Assembly (NCBI RefSeq): GCF_001591805.1
Contig: NZ_BCVP01000017.1
Coordinates: 124,001 to 188,000, forward strand
Source of the DNA: Neobacillus novalis NBRC 102450
Lineage (GTDB): Bacteria; Bacillota; Bacilli; Bacillales; Cytobacillaceae
Length of the DNA stretch: 64,000 nt
Direction of reading: 5' to 3'
The notes under the pieces are model-generated. The model was not told where the DNA came from, made no database searches, and was given only the letters and a program-made list of their open reading frames with translations. Shown in pieces: positions 16,190 to 23,557 of the stretch. A program made the position numbers and the translations under genes. The number at the start of each line of letters is the position of its first letter. Within the stretch, counting starts at the first letter, position 1.

Positions 16190-16446
16190 AAGCATGGAAG
16201 GGAATACAGTAGTGCTTAGCATTTTGTCTTCAGAGAGCTGATGGTCGGTGTGAATCAGTACAAATGGAAGCATGAATTACACTCCCTGAGTTTCTTTTTC
16301 GTAGTAAAGGCATAAGTCTTTATGAAGGGGAAGACGGCATCAGAGTCGTTATTAGAATGAAGTGGTGAGCGTATGCTCGCAACTAGGGTGGTACCGCGAA
16401 GTTTTTTCGTCCCTACTGGTTTATTCCAGTAGGGATTTTTTTTATG
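16190..16446 (+). ncRNA. Tyrosine T-box riboswitch, copy 3 of 3
   Basis: Specifier TAC at 16278-16280, 279 nt after copy 2; T-box AGGGTGGTACCGCGA at 16385-16399; terminator at 16410-16446. It carries the most point changes in Stem I (ACAAATGGAAG instead of ACAAACGTAAG). It lies directly upstream of the hydroxylase gene. Confidence 0.92.
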
Positions 16447-16461
16447 GAAGGAGGAACAAAG

Positions 16462-16491
16462 ATGAAATGGAGAATTCGTTTACCTTGTTAA
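16462..16491 (+). CDS. Possible 9-codon leader peptide between T-box 3 and the hydroxylase gene
   Basis: AAGGAGGA ends seven bases before ATG 16462, the best ribosome site in the region, yet the frame closes after nine codons (MKWRIRLPC). An overlapping ATG at 16467 gives a 17-codon frame (MENSFTLLKEFTTTLKR) ending at 16520. The true hydroxylase start at 16538 has a weaker site. This may be a coupling peptide, or the stub of a lost gene. Low confidence. Confidence 0.2.
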   Translation: MKWRIRLPC

Positions 16492-16537
16492 AAGAATTCA
16501 CAACAACATTGAAAAGATAGAGAGGATGTAATCTAGT

Positions 16538-18298
16538 ATGAAACAACTATCAAAATCCAGAAAACAGATTCCCGCTCATTTGCGACAATTTGTCTCAGAG
16601 CAGCACTACGAGGAGTACACACCGATTGACCATGCGGTATGGCGATATGTGATGAGACAAAATCATCATGCCCTAAAGGATACGGCCCATCCGGCATATG
16701 TGGAAGGTCTCCGCGCATCAGGGATTGACACAGAGGCTATTCCGAATGTATCAGACATGAACGAGCATCTTTCAAAAATTGGCTGGGGCGCTGCGATTGT
16801 AGATGGATTAATTCCAGGTGTTGCCTTTTATGATTTTCAAGCGCATGGTATTTTGCCAATTGCCGTGGCTATTCGAAAAGTAGAAAACATCGAATATACA
16901 CCAGCACCGGATATTATCCACGAATCCGTCGGTCATGCACCAATATTATTTGATTCTAAATATGCTTCATACGTCAAACGATTTGGAGAAATTGGTGCCA
17001 AAGCATTTGCGACAAAAGAAAAACATGAAGTATTTGAGGCTGTAAGAAATCTTTCGATTGTAATGGAAGATCGCCATTCAACACCTCAACAAATCGAAGA
17101 TGCAAAACGATTGTTAAACGAAAGGAAAAAAGCAGTAAAGGGTATGTCAGAAGCAGATCAAATCTCTCGGATTTTCTGGTGGACAGTGGAGTATGGCTTA
17201 ATTGGAACGTTGGAAAACCCGCAAATATACGGTGCCGGACTCTTATCTTCTGTCGGAGAAAGCAAGCATTGCCTGTCTGATAACGTAGTAAAACTTCCTT
17301 TTTCTATTGAGTCTTGTATTCAGACAAGCTACGATGTAACGACGATGCAGCCGCAATTATTTGTTTGCGAGAGTTTTGATCAATTGACAGAGGCAATCGA
17401 AGAGTTTTCCAATTCAATGGCATTCCGGAAAGGGGGAACCGAGAGCTTAGATAAGGCGCTTCAATCAGGTAGTACGTCAACATTTGTCCTAAACTCCGGA
17501 TTACAAATTACAGGAACGATCGAAAAGATGCTTAAAGATTCAGATGGCGAGGCCATTTATGTGAAAACAACAGCACCTACAGCTTTGGCTATTAATGATA
17601 AGGAACTTCCTGGACATTCGAAAACGACTCATTACAGCGGTTTTGGCACTCCAATTGGTTTATTAGAAGGGGGCATCTCTCTTGAAGAATGTACCGAAGA
17701 AGACCTTCAGACTTTAGGAATTGAAAATGGTCGTAAATCGACTTTGGCTTTTAAGAGTGGCATTCAAGTAGCAGGTATTGTCTCTACTATTATCCGAAAC
17801 AACAACAAACTAAATCTCATTTCCTTCGAAAGCTGCAAAGTCACATTAGGGGATCAAGTGTTATTTGAGGAAAAGTGGGGAACGTTCGACATGGCGGTAG
17901 GATCAGCCGTTACGTCTGCATTTCCAGGCGCTGCCGATGCAGAAGCATTCTTCGGTGTAGAAGAAATACCTAAAAAGGTTGCAACAGAACCAAGACAGTT
18001 AACAGAACTAGAAAATCTGTACCAAACAATCAGAGAAATCCGTGTAAAAGAGTCACTGGATGAAAATAGTATGATGACTGTTCAAAACGTTCTTCAAGTG
18101 TTGAGAAGCACTTATCCAAAAGAATGGCTGCTTCGCTTGGAAATTCTGGAATTGTTCTGTGAGCATTGTGTGCAAACAATGGAAACAGAACAGGTCCATC
18201 AAGAATTGCTTCGTCTCAGCACAACAAAAGAACTTCAACGTCTGATCAAAAATGGATTATCGTTACTTCCGATTCAAAAGGAAAGTCAAAGATGTTAA
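16538..18298 (+). CDS. phhA: Aromatic amino acid hydroxylase (phenylalanine 4-monooxygenase)
   Basis: A 586-residue pterin-dependent, iron-containing hydroxylase that converts phenylalanine to tyrosine. The iron ligands are His128 and His133 in HESVGH and Glu218 in FWWTVEYGLIG, with YGAGLLSSVGES behind. The catalytic domain takes about the first 300 residues; the other 280 form a C-terminal region also found in long Bacillus homologues and absent from the roughly 300-residue proteobacterial enzymes. Triple Tyr T-boxes upstream fit a tyrosine-biosynthetic rather than catabolic role. Its last bases overlap the cofactor-recycling dehydratase gene. Start at ATG 16538 after AGAGGATG. Confidence 0.9.
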   Translation: MKQLSKSRKQIPAHLRQFVSEQHYEEYTPIDHAVWRYVMRQNHHALKDTAHPAYVEGLRASGIDTEAIPNVSDMNEHLSKIGWGAAIVDGLIPGVAFYDFQAHGILPIAVAIRKVENIEYTPAPDIIHESVGHAPILFDSKYASYVKRFGEIGAKAFATKEKHEVFEAVRNLSIVMEDRHSTPQQIEDAKRLLNERKKAVKGMSEADQISRIFWWTVEYGLIGTLENPQIYGAGLLSSVGESKHCLSDNVVKLPFSIESCIQTSYDVTTMQPQLFVCESFDQLTEAIEEFSNSMAFRKGGTESLDKALQSGSTSTFVLNSGLQITGTIEKMLKDSDGEAIYVKTTAPTALAINDKELPGHSKTTHYSGFGTPIGLLEGGISLEECTEEDLQTLGIENGRKSTLAFKSGIQVAGIVSTIIRNNNKLNLISFESCKVTLGDQVLFEEKWGTFDMAVGSAVTSAFPGAADAEAFFGVEEIPKKVATEPRQLTELENLYQTIREIRVKESLDENSMMTVQNVLQVLRSTYPKEWLLRLEILELFCEHCVQTMETEQVHQELLRLSTTKELQRLIKNGLSLLPIQKESQRC

Positions 18299-18609
18299 CA
18301 GCATTGACTCCTTTAGAACTTCAATTGGAAGGTAAAAAACTTCAAAACTGGAAGATAAAAAACGATAAATGGATCGAAAGGAAATATATGTTTAAAGATT
18401 ACCTGCAAGGAATACAGTTTGTTTCAGAAATCGGCCAAATTGCTGAAGCAAACAAACATCATCCATTTATCAACGTTCAATATAAAGCTGTTATTGTCTC
18501 GCTCAGCTCCTGGGCTGCAAAAGGTGTAACAACTTTAGATATTGATCTAGCAGTCGAATTCGAAAAAGCATATGAACATGTAAATCATACTATTTCATCC
18601 ATAAGGTGA
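18292..18609 (+). CDS. phhB: Pterin-4a-carbinolamine dehydratase
   Basis: A 105-residue protein with the active-site motif EANKHHPFI, as in PCD/DCoH proteins, and usual length for the family. It dehydrates the 4a-hydroxy-tetrahydropterin formed by aromatic hydroxylases so that the cofactor can be reduced again. ATG 18292 lies behind AAAGGAAAG and overlaps the hydroxylase stop by 7 nt, so the two are co-translated and share T-box control. A terminator follows at 18651. Confidence 0.9.
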   Translation: MLTALTPLELQLEGKKLQNWKIKNDKWIERKYMFKDYLQGIQFVSEIGQIAEANKHHPFINVQYKAVIVSLSSWAAKGVTTLDIDLAVEFEKAYEHVNHTISSIR

Positions 18610-18650
18610 TTAGTATATCGAAAAAATGATTTTATGTACAGATGAATGAA

Positions 18651-18686
18651 AGAAGCAAGGGGACGGACGGTTCTCTTGCTTCTTTT
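18651..18686 (+). terminator. Terminator after phhAB
   Basis: AGAAGCAAG (18651-18659) pairs with CTTGCTTCT (18675-18683), then TTTT. The loop carries GGGGACGGACGGTTCT, a phrase recurring in variant form at about 25954. Confidence 0.7.
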
Positions 18687-18759
18687 CGCTTTTCCGAGCC
18701 TGGCACGACCTGATGAAAAGATTCAATACAGTTCTATTTGCCTGAATTGATTGACGGAG

Positions 18760-19926
18760 TTATTCTAAGGTTGGCTCTTCCCGTTGTTTAGCTCCATGAA
18801 CCAATTTCACTTTTATATCTAACTTAATGGAATCTTTCGTTAACGGAATTTTTCCATTATGCTCTGCTTGTTTCCAGGCTTTTACGTTTTTTCGATAAAG
18901 AACCTCTGATAGTCGATACACATCTGCGTCGAAGTTAAGTCCTTTTGAATACGTTTCGATAATTTGTTTTTTTATTTCCTTTTCTGAATCTGATGCTAGA
19001 CTAGCTAGATTGACTTTTTTCACTAGGACAAGCATTTCAGCTTTTGCTTTGATCTGCACATTAAAATGAATGTCCGAATTTTTTACGACTGGATGTACCT
19101 TTACTTTTGACTTTTCAATTACTAGATCAACCATTGGCCCTTCTTTACTTCTTACCTGTAGCACATCTCGAACAAAATCTTTATTCATCCATCTAAAACC
19201 TAAGGCGTGATCATTTGTTATTTTTCCCTTAAGAGCATCTTTTGTCGTAACAGCTAGCCCATCTGTTTTAATTGCTTCATGTGCTCCTTTATCTGTTACC
19301 CAGTTATTTTTGGAAATGCTTATGAAAGGGATACGAGCCTCGTGTCCGGGCTCGTTCAGCGCGATAAGCAGTTCTCTCATATCGATCGGACGAATAAACG
19401 AACTTTGATGGAATGTGGCTTTAGGATCACTTAGCCTTGAGAGGGCAGTAGACATATCAAGAATGGGAGTAGTAACGAATACTTTTGAAAGTGGTTCCTT
19501 TGTTGCGTACATCCAAATGCGATAACGCGTCTCCCGATAGCGATCCAACATATCAATCGTTGCTTTGACCCCCACTTGCTTTAGCGCATTTTCTGAGAAA
19601 ACAACATAGGAAAGATGGCCCCAGAAAATCCGTCTTTGGGAACTTTTATACAGGTTGAAAATGGCTTTATCAAACGTTTTTGCCGAGGCATGGCCGACTT
19701 CAACATTTACTTGAGGTCCTCCGCCTCCGCTGGACTCAGATTTTGCCAGCAATCGTAAATTTATTATTTGTAAATAAATGGTATAGTGGCCGTCCTCATA
19801 ATCCACTCCCAACCCTTGAGCATATACCATTCGCTCAGACTCATTTGTATCCCAGCAGCCTGCTATTGGGATAACAGCCAGCACGGTCAATGTAAGAAAC
19901 AAGTGTTTGATCAGTTTTCTCCTCAT
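18760..19926 (-). CDS. Ger(x)C family germination lipoprotein (GerAC-like)
   Basis: A 388-residue lipoprotein: N-terminal signal with lipobox IAGC (lipidated Cys about residue 24, followed by WDTNESE, the typical GerAC start). It is the C subunit of a nutrient germinant receptor in the spore inner membrane. Its ATG overlaps the GerAA-like stop by one base (TAATG). Last gene of the AB-AA-AC operon; expressed presumably in the forespore. The germinant cannot be predicted. Confidence 0.9.
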   Translation of the reverse strand: MRRKLIKHLFLTLTVLAVIPIAGCWDTNESERMVYAQGLGVDYEDGHYTIYLQIINLRLLAKSESSGGGGPQVNVEVGHASAKTFDKAIFNLYKSSQRRIFWGHLSYVVFSENALKQVGVKATIDMLDRYRETRYRIWMYATKEPLSKVFVTTPILDMSTALSRLSDPKATFHQSSFIRPIDMRELLIALNEPGHEARIPFISISKNNWVTDKGAHEAIKTDGLAVTTKDALKGKITNDHALGFRWMNKDFVRDVLQVRSKEGPMVDLVIEKSKVKVHPVVKNSDIHFNVQIKAKAEMLVLVKKVNLASLASDSEKEIKKQIIETYSKGLNFDADVYRLSEVLYRKNVKAWKQAEHNGKIPLTKDSIKLDIKVKLVHGAKQREEPTLE

Positions 19927-21437
19927 TAGGGTTCCTCTTCTTTTCGGGTAGGATCGTTAGGGTTTAGAGAGTTTGCTCTACTGACTTTTTTGGAATCGGG
20001 TAAACGAAAAACAGATTTTAAGATAGTCATCATATCAAGACGGGTGGCTAAGCCTAAATAAGGAACCCCAAAAATCCGAATTTTAGCAATGTAAATAAGA
20101 ACAATAAAGATTGAGATAAAAAAACCAAAAAAACCAAAAATAGAAACACAAAAGATGACAAAAAACCGGATTATAGAAACTGTTCCAATTAACCACTGGT
20201 TTACCAGTGTAAAGGTAGCAATAGTCGAGCCTGAAATGACCACAAGCATGGCAGGACTTGTTAATCCTGCTCGAATTGCGGCATCTCCGATAATCAGTCC
20301 ACCAATTACGCTGAGAGTTTGTCCTACTGCAGTTGGCAAGCGCAGACCAGCTTCCCTAAATAATTCAAAAATAACCAGCATTAATAAGGCTTCGAGAGAA
20401 GTGGGTAGTGGAACTCCTCTTCTCGATTCTACAATGGTTGCTAAAAGCGTGAGCGGAAGCTGATTCTGATGGAAAGCAGAGAGGGCAACCCAGAAACCCG
20501 GAAGGAAAGTTGCTATAAGAATTCCGACAACCCGCATCAATCGCTCAAAGGAGCTAAAAGCATAGTTCTGTTCTTTATCCTCGGAACTCTTTAACAGAAA
20601 GAACAGGTTTACTGGTGTTATATAAGCATAAGCAATCCCATCGATTAAAATAATGATTCTGCCATTTAGGAGTGATTGAACGGCAAAGTCTGGTCGTCCC
20701 GTATAGGCATGACGTGGAAACAAACCGAATGGGTTTTTATCTATTAATTCTTCTAATTGTGTACCGCTAAAGAGCCCATCGATATCAATAGCAGACAACT
20801 TTTCCATGATTCTTTGTAAAATTTCTTTATCAGTAATATCGTCTACATATAGTACAGATACCTTTGTTCTGGTTCGCCTGCCAATTTCCAGCGATTTACT
20901 TGCAAGCGAGGTAGTTCGAAGTCGTTTTCGAATTAATGCGGTGTTGATTGAAATGTCTTCAATAAAATTGTCTCGTGGACCTAAGAGACTTACTTCTGTT
21001 TTTGTTTCTTCCGGGTTTCGCTGCGGCCGTTCCGAAATGTCAACTAGAAACATTCTTCCCGGTATATTGAAGTCCAACAGCATTTTGCCGGAAAAAATCT
21101 CTGCAACTGCTTCATCTTCATTTTCTAGCAATTTAAGAGAAGGGAGGTGAAGAAGATCGAGAATCTTTTCCATACTAGGTTCCGCATGTAATGGCGAAAA
21201 AAAAGCTTCAAGACGATCGGGAACCGTTTGATAAAGCATATCGTTTCTAACTAACCCTTTACAGTAAATCATCATCACCTTGTGCTGATTGAATTTAAAA
21301 GGTTCAAATTTAACATCTTCGTTTTTTTTGAATAACTCCCGGAGAGTCTGTTCGTTTGGATACTTTGATGATGTTGAAATTTCCTTCTCTTTAGGAGTTT
21401 TAGTTGTATTCTGAGTCTTTTTCTTTTTCTTAAACAT
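19926..21437 (-). CDS. Spore germination protein, GerAA family
   Basis: A 503-residue A subunit. A lysine-rich N-terminal soluble part (about 300 residues, FKKKKK start) includes VSLLGPRDNFIEDI and a conserved block around DNPF-like DKNPFGLFPRHAYTGRPD; four or five membrane segments follow, with PLPTSLEALLM and ELFREAGLRLPTAVGQTLS, hallmarks of GerA proteins. Start chosen at ATG 21437, preceded by GGAGG inside the end of the B-subunit gene; the in-frame TTG 30 nt upstream lacks a site. It overlaps the B gene by 8 nt. Confidence 0.92.
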   Translation of the reverse strand: MFKKKKKTQNTTKTPKEKEISTSSKYPNEQTLRELFKKNEDVKFEPFKFNQHKVMMIYCKGLVRNDMLYQTVPDRLEAFFSPLHAEPSMEKILDLLHLPSLKLLENEDEAVAEIFSGKMLLDFNIPGRMFLVDISERPQRNPEETKTEVSLLGPRDNFIEDISINTALIRKRLRTTSLASKSLEIGRRTRTKVSVLYVDDITDKEILQRIMEKLSAIDIDGLFSGTQLEELIDKNPFGLFPRHAYTGRPDFAVQSLLNGRIIILIDGIAYAYITPVNLFFLLKSSEDKEQNYAFSSFERLMRVVGILIATFLPGFWVALSAFHQNQLPLTLLATIVESRRGVPLPTSLEALLMLVIFELFREAGLRLPTAVGQTLSVIGGLIIGDAAIRAGLTSPAMLVVISGSTIATFTLVNQWLIGTVSIIRFFVIFCVSIFGFFGFFISIFIVLIYIAKIRIFGVPYLGLATRLDMMTILKSVFRLPDSKKVSRANSLNPNDPTRKEEEP

Positions 21438-22539
21438 CTTTGTTCGGCCTCCATACTTTTCTTTCAAAGATCGCTGCCAATAGACCGAGGAAAACTGAAA
21501 AGCCTAAGAAGAACCAGAGTGTAAAAGGTAAAATATTCGCGGATAATATTCGCAAGTATTGAAAATCACTGATCGGCAGTAATGCTATGGCAGTAATTGC
21601 AGCTAAAATAATTAACAGAAACCAATTTCGTTTTTGTTTAAATGGAAGGTACTCCCTTATTAGCAGTAAAAGTAATGAAATTCGGATAAATGCACCTGAT
21701 AGCCATTGGTAGATGGATAAAAAGTCGACGTGTTCAATAAAATTCCCCAGAGAGGCCAGTCCCCATTCCTCATATGGAGGAAATCGCTGTTTTGATGCTT
21801 CAACGGGTCCAAATTCAATCACAGCTCCTATCAGTGGGCCAACTGTTAATAATGTTAAGATGACTGAAGTTATTATTAAATGGCGAAACCGAAAAGGTGT
21901 TTCAGTTTTGTGTTGAAGGAACAGAAAGAATATTAATTCCACCATTCCTGAACATTGGTATACTGTCCCTTTTAAAACAGGCCGAAACCCATGTTCGAGA
22001 AAGGGCATAAGAAGTGAAAAATTTTTGTATTGAATATTGGTAAACGACACAAAAAAGCCGAGAAGGACTATAAAGAATAAAAGAAAAACATTAACAATAC
22101 TCAAGGTTCGCAGACAAGTTCCTGCAAGCATCCAACAAACCAAAGCAAAACAAGCTGCCAACAAAAAAAAGGGGGTTCTCGGCAGGAAAGTAATATTGAC
22201 CCAAGTAATTGTCTCCCTTAATGTCACTCCGGCAATAATGGTAAGATACAGGATAACAATGAAAAAAATAAAATTCCCCAGCCATTTTCCAGTATGTTTT
22301 TGCATCCATTTATTCAAGTGCTGCTGCTTTGTTTTTTTATGAATAAAGAATAAAAGAGGAACCCAGAGAAGTACAAAAAAAAGTGAAACAATCACACTTA
22401 ACCAAGAATCTCTTCCTGCGGTTTGTATCATAGGTGAAATAATAATGACATGATTCTTTAAGCCAATAGCAGTCATAGATAATAGGATTAATTGAAATAC
22501 GGTAATCGAATCTGACTTCTTTATAGCTATACCTCCCAA
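21430..22539 (-). CDS. Spore germination protein, GerAB family (start codon uncertain)
   Basis: A membrane protein of about 364-369 residues with ten hydrophobic segments, an APC-superfamily transporter-like fold and the opening SDSITVFQLILLSMTAIGLKN typical of GerAB proteins, which bind the germinant. The only canonical start is TTG 22539, but GGGAGG lies immediately inside it, so translation should start later. At the expected distance the codon is ATA (22524-22522) followed by AAG AAG TCA, just where relatives have ATG AAA AAA. Either an AUA start is used, or the start codon has been mutated and expression is low. Gene order AB-AA-AC. Confidence 0.85.
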   Translation of the reverse strand: MGGIAIKKSDSITVFQLILLSMTAIGLKNHVIIISPMIQTAGRDSWLSVIVSLFFVLLWVPLLFFIHKKTKQQHLNKWMQKHTGKWLGNFIFFIVILYLTIIAGVTLRETITWVNITFLPRTPFFLLAACFALVCWMLAGTCLRTLSIVNVFLLFFIVLLGFFVSFTNIQYKNFSLLMPFLEHGFRPVLKGTVYQCSGMVELIFFLFLQHKTETPFRFRHLIITSVILTLLTVGPLIGAVIEFGPVEASKQRFPPYEEWGLASLGNFIEHVDFLSIYQWLSGAFIRISLLLLLIREYLPFKQKRNWFLLIILAAITAIALLPISDFQYLRILSANILPFTLWFFLGFSVFLGLLAAIFERKVWRPNKDV

Positions 22540-22745
22540 AAAGTATAATAATGGTAATATTATTTGTATTTCACTATTATTTATCCTTGTTATATTTTTT
22601 TAGAGGATTCTTGATTAGTGTACTTTTTCTTAGGTCATTTTGACTTCGTTGCTTCCCAGTCCATCAGATCGGTATAGTCTTGGTTAAATTTGCCCCAAAC
22701 TAAGAAATCATCCAAAAAATCAGCACAGCTAATGGGGTAGTTAAG

Positions 22746-23459
22746 ATGCAAGCATACTTTCAATTTCATTCAAAACTTGATTCATTTCGTCTCTTTTCAG
22801 TGGAACACCTCTTGACGATCGGGATTATTTTTATTCTATGCCTTCTCCTATTTTTATTGAGGAATGAGCTTAAAGAGGAGGAAAAGGGAAGGGTTATTCG
22901 TTTCTTTCTTGCGGTGCTCTTAGTGGTTTCTGATGTATTGGAACATCTTTGGCTTGTGGTTGAAAATGCTTGGTCTATAAGGAGAGATTTGCCGCTGCAC
23001 CTTAGTGATCTGGTTGTCATACTGGCCATAGTCATGTTGCTTACGAGAAGTGAAAAACTTTTTCGATTTATGTATTTTGCGGGACTGGGCAGTTCTATTC
23101 AAGCCATCCTGACACCAGATCTTGGCAGGTTTTCGTTTCCACATTTTCAATATATCGAATTTTTTGTTTCACATGGAGGAGTAGTGCTAGCATGTTTGTT
23201 TATGGTGGCGGCCTTCCACTATCGGCCCACTATTCGTTCCATGTGGGTGACCATTTTACTAGCGAATCTATATGGAGTATGTGTCTTTTTCCTAAATAAG
23301 CTACTGAGTGCAAATTACCTGTATATCATGAAAAAACCAAAAAGCACCTCCCTGTTAGATTATCTAGGACCGTGGCCATGGTACCTCTTTTCAATGGAAC
23401 TTGTGATGATCCTGAGCTTTTTCATACTCTACATTCCATTTTGGAACAAAAGAAAATAA
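22746..23459 (+). CDS. YwaF-like integral membrane protein
   Basis: A 237-residue protein with six or seven membrane segments, close in length to B. subtilis YwaF (TMEM164-related). Conserved stretches are FSVEHLLTIG near the N terminus, LPLHLSDLVVI, FFVSHGGVVLAC, NYLYIMKKP and LGPWPWYLFSMEL. The conserved His residues in membrane segments hint at an enzymatic rather than transport role, but the bacterial function is not established. The gene is monocistronic, divergent from the germination operon and convergent with the GDPD-PhoD gene. Confidence 0.8.
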   Translation: MQAYFQFHSKLDSFRLFSVEHLLTIGIIFILCLLLFLLRNELKEEEKGRVIRFFLAVLLVVSDVLEHLWLVVENAWSIRRDLPLHLSDLVVILAIVMLLTRSEKLFRFMYFAGLGSSIQAILTPDLGRFSFPHFQYIEFFVSHGGVVLACLFMVAAFHYRPTIRSMWVTILLANLYGVCVFFLNKLLSANYLYIMKKPKSTSLLDYLGPWPWYLFSMELVMILSFFILYIPFWNKRK

Positions 23460-23494
23460 CGGAGAGACAGGGGAGTTACGTAAAACAATAATAG

Positions 23495-23519
23495 CACCAT
23501 GTGAATTTTTCACATGGTG
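23495..23519. terminator. Hairpin between convergent genes
   Basis: CACCATGTG (23495-23503) pairs with CACATGGTG (23511-23519) over AATTTTT. No long T-run on either side, so termination would be weak; the 3' flank reads CCTGACACC, a recurring intergenic phrase in this window. Confidence 0.5.
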
Positions 23520-23557
23520 CCTGACACCCTATAATGTTTTCTAAAACTAGGGAACTC

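Noticed and set aside
15976..16191. Minus-strand frame of 71 codons in the T-box array
   Set aside because: Repeats the complement of conserved leader RNA; no coding signal.
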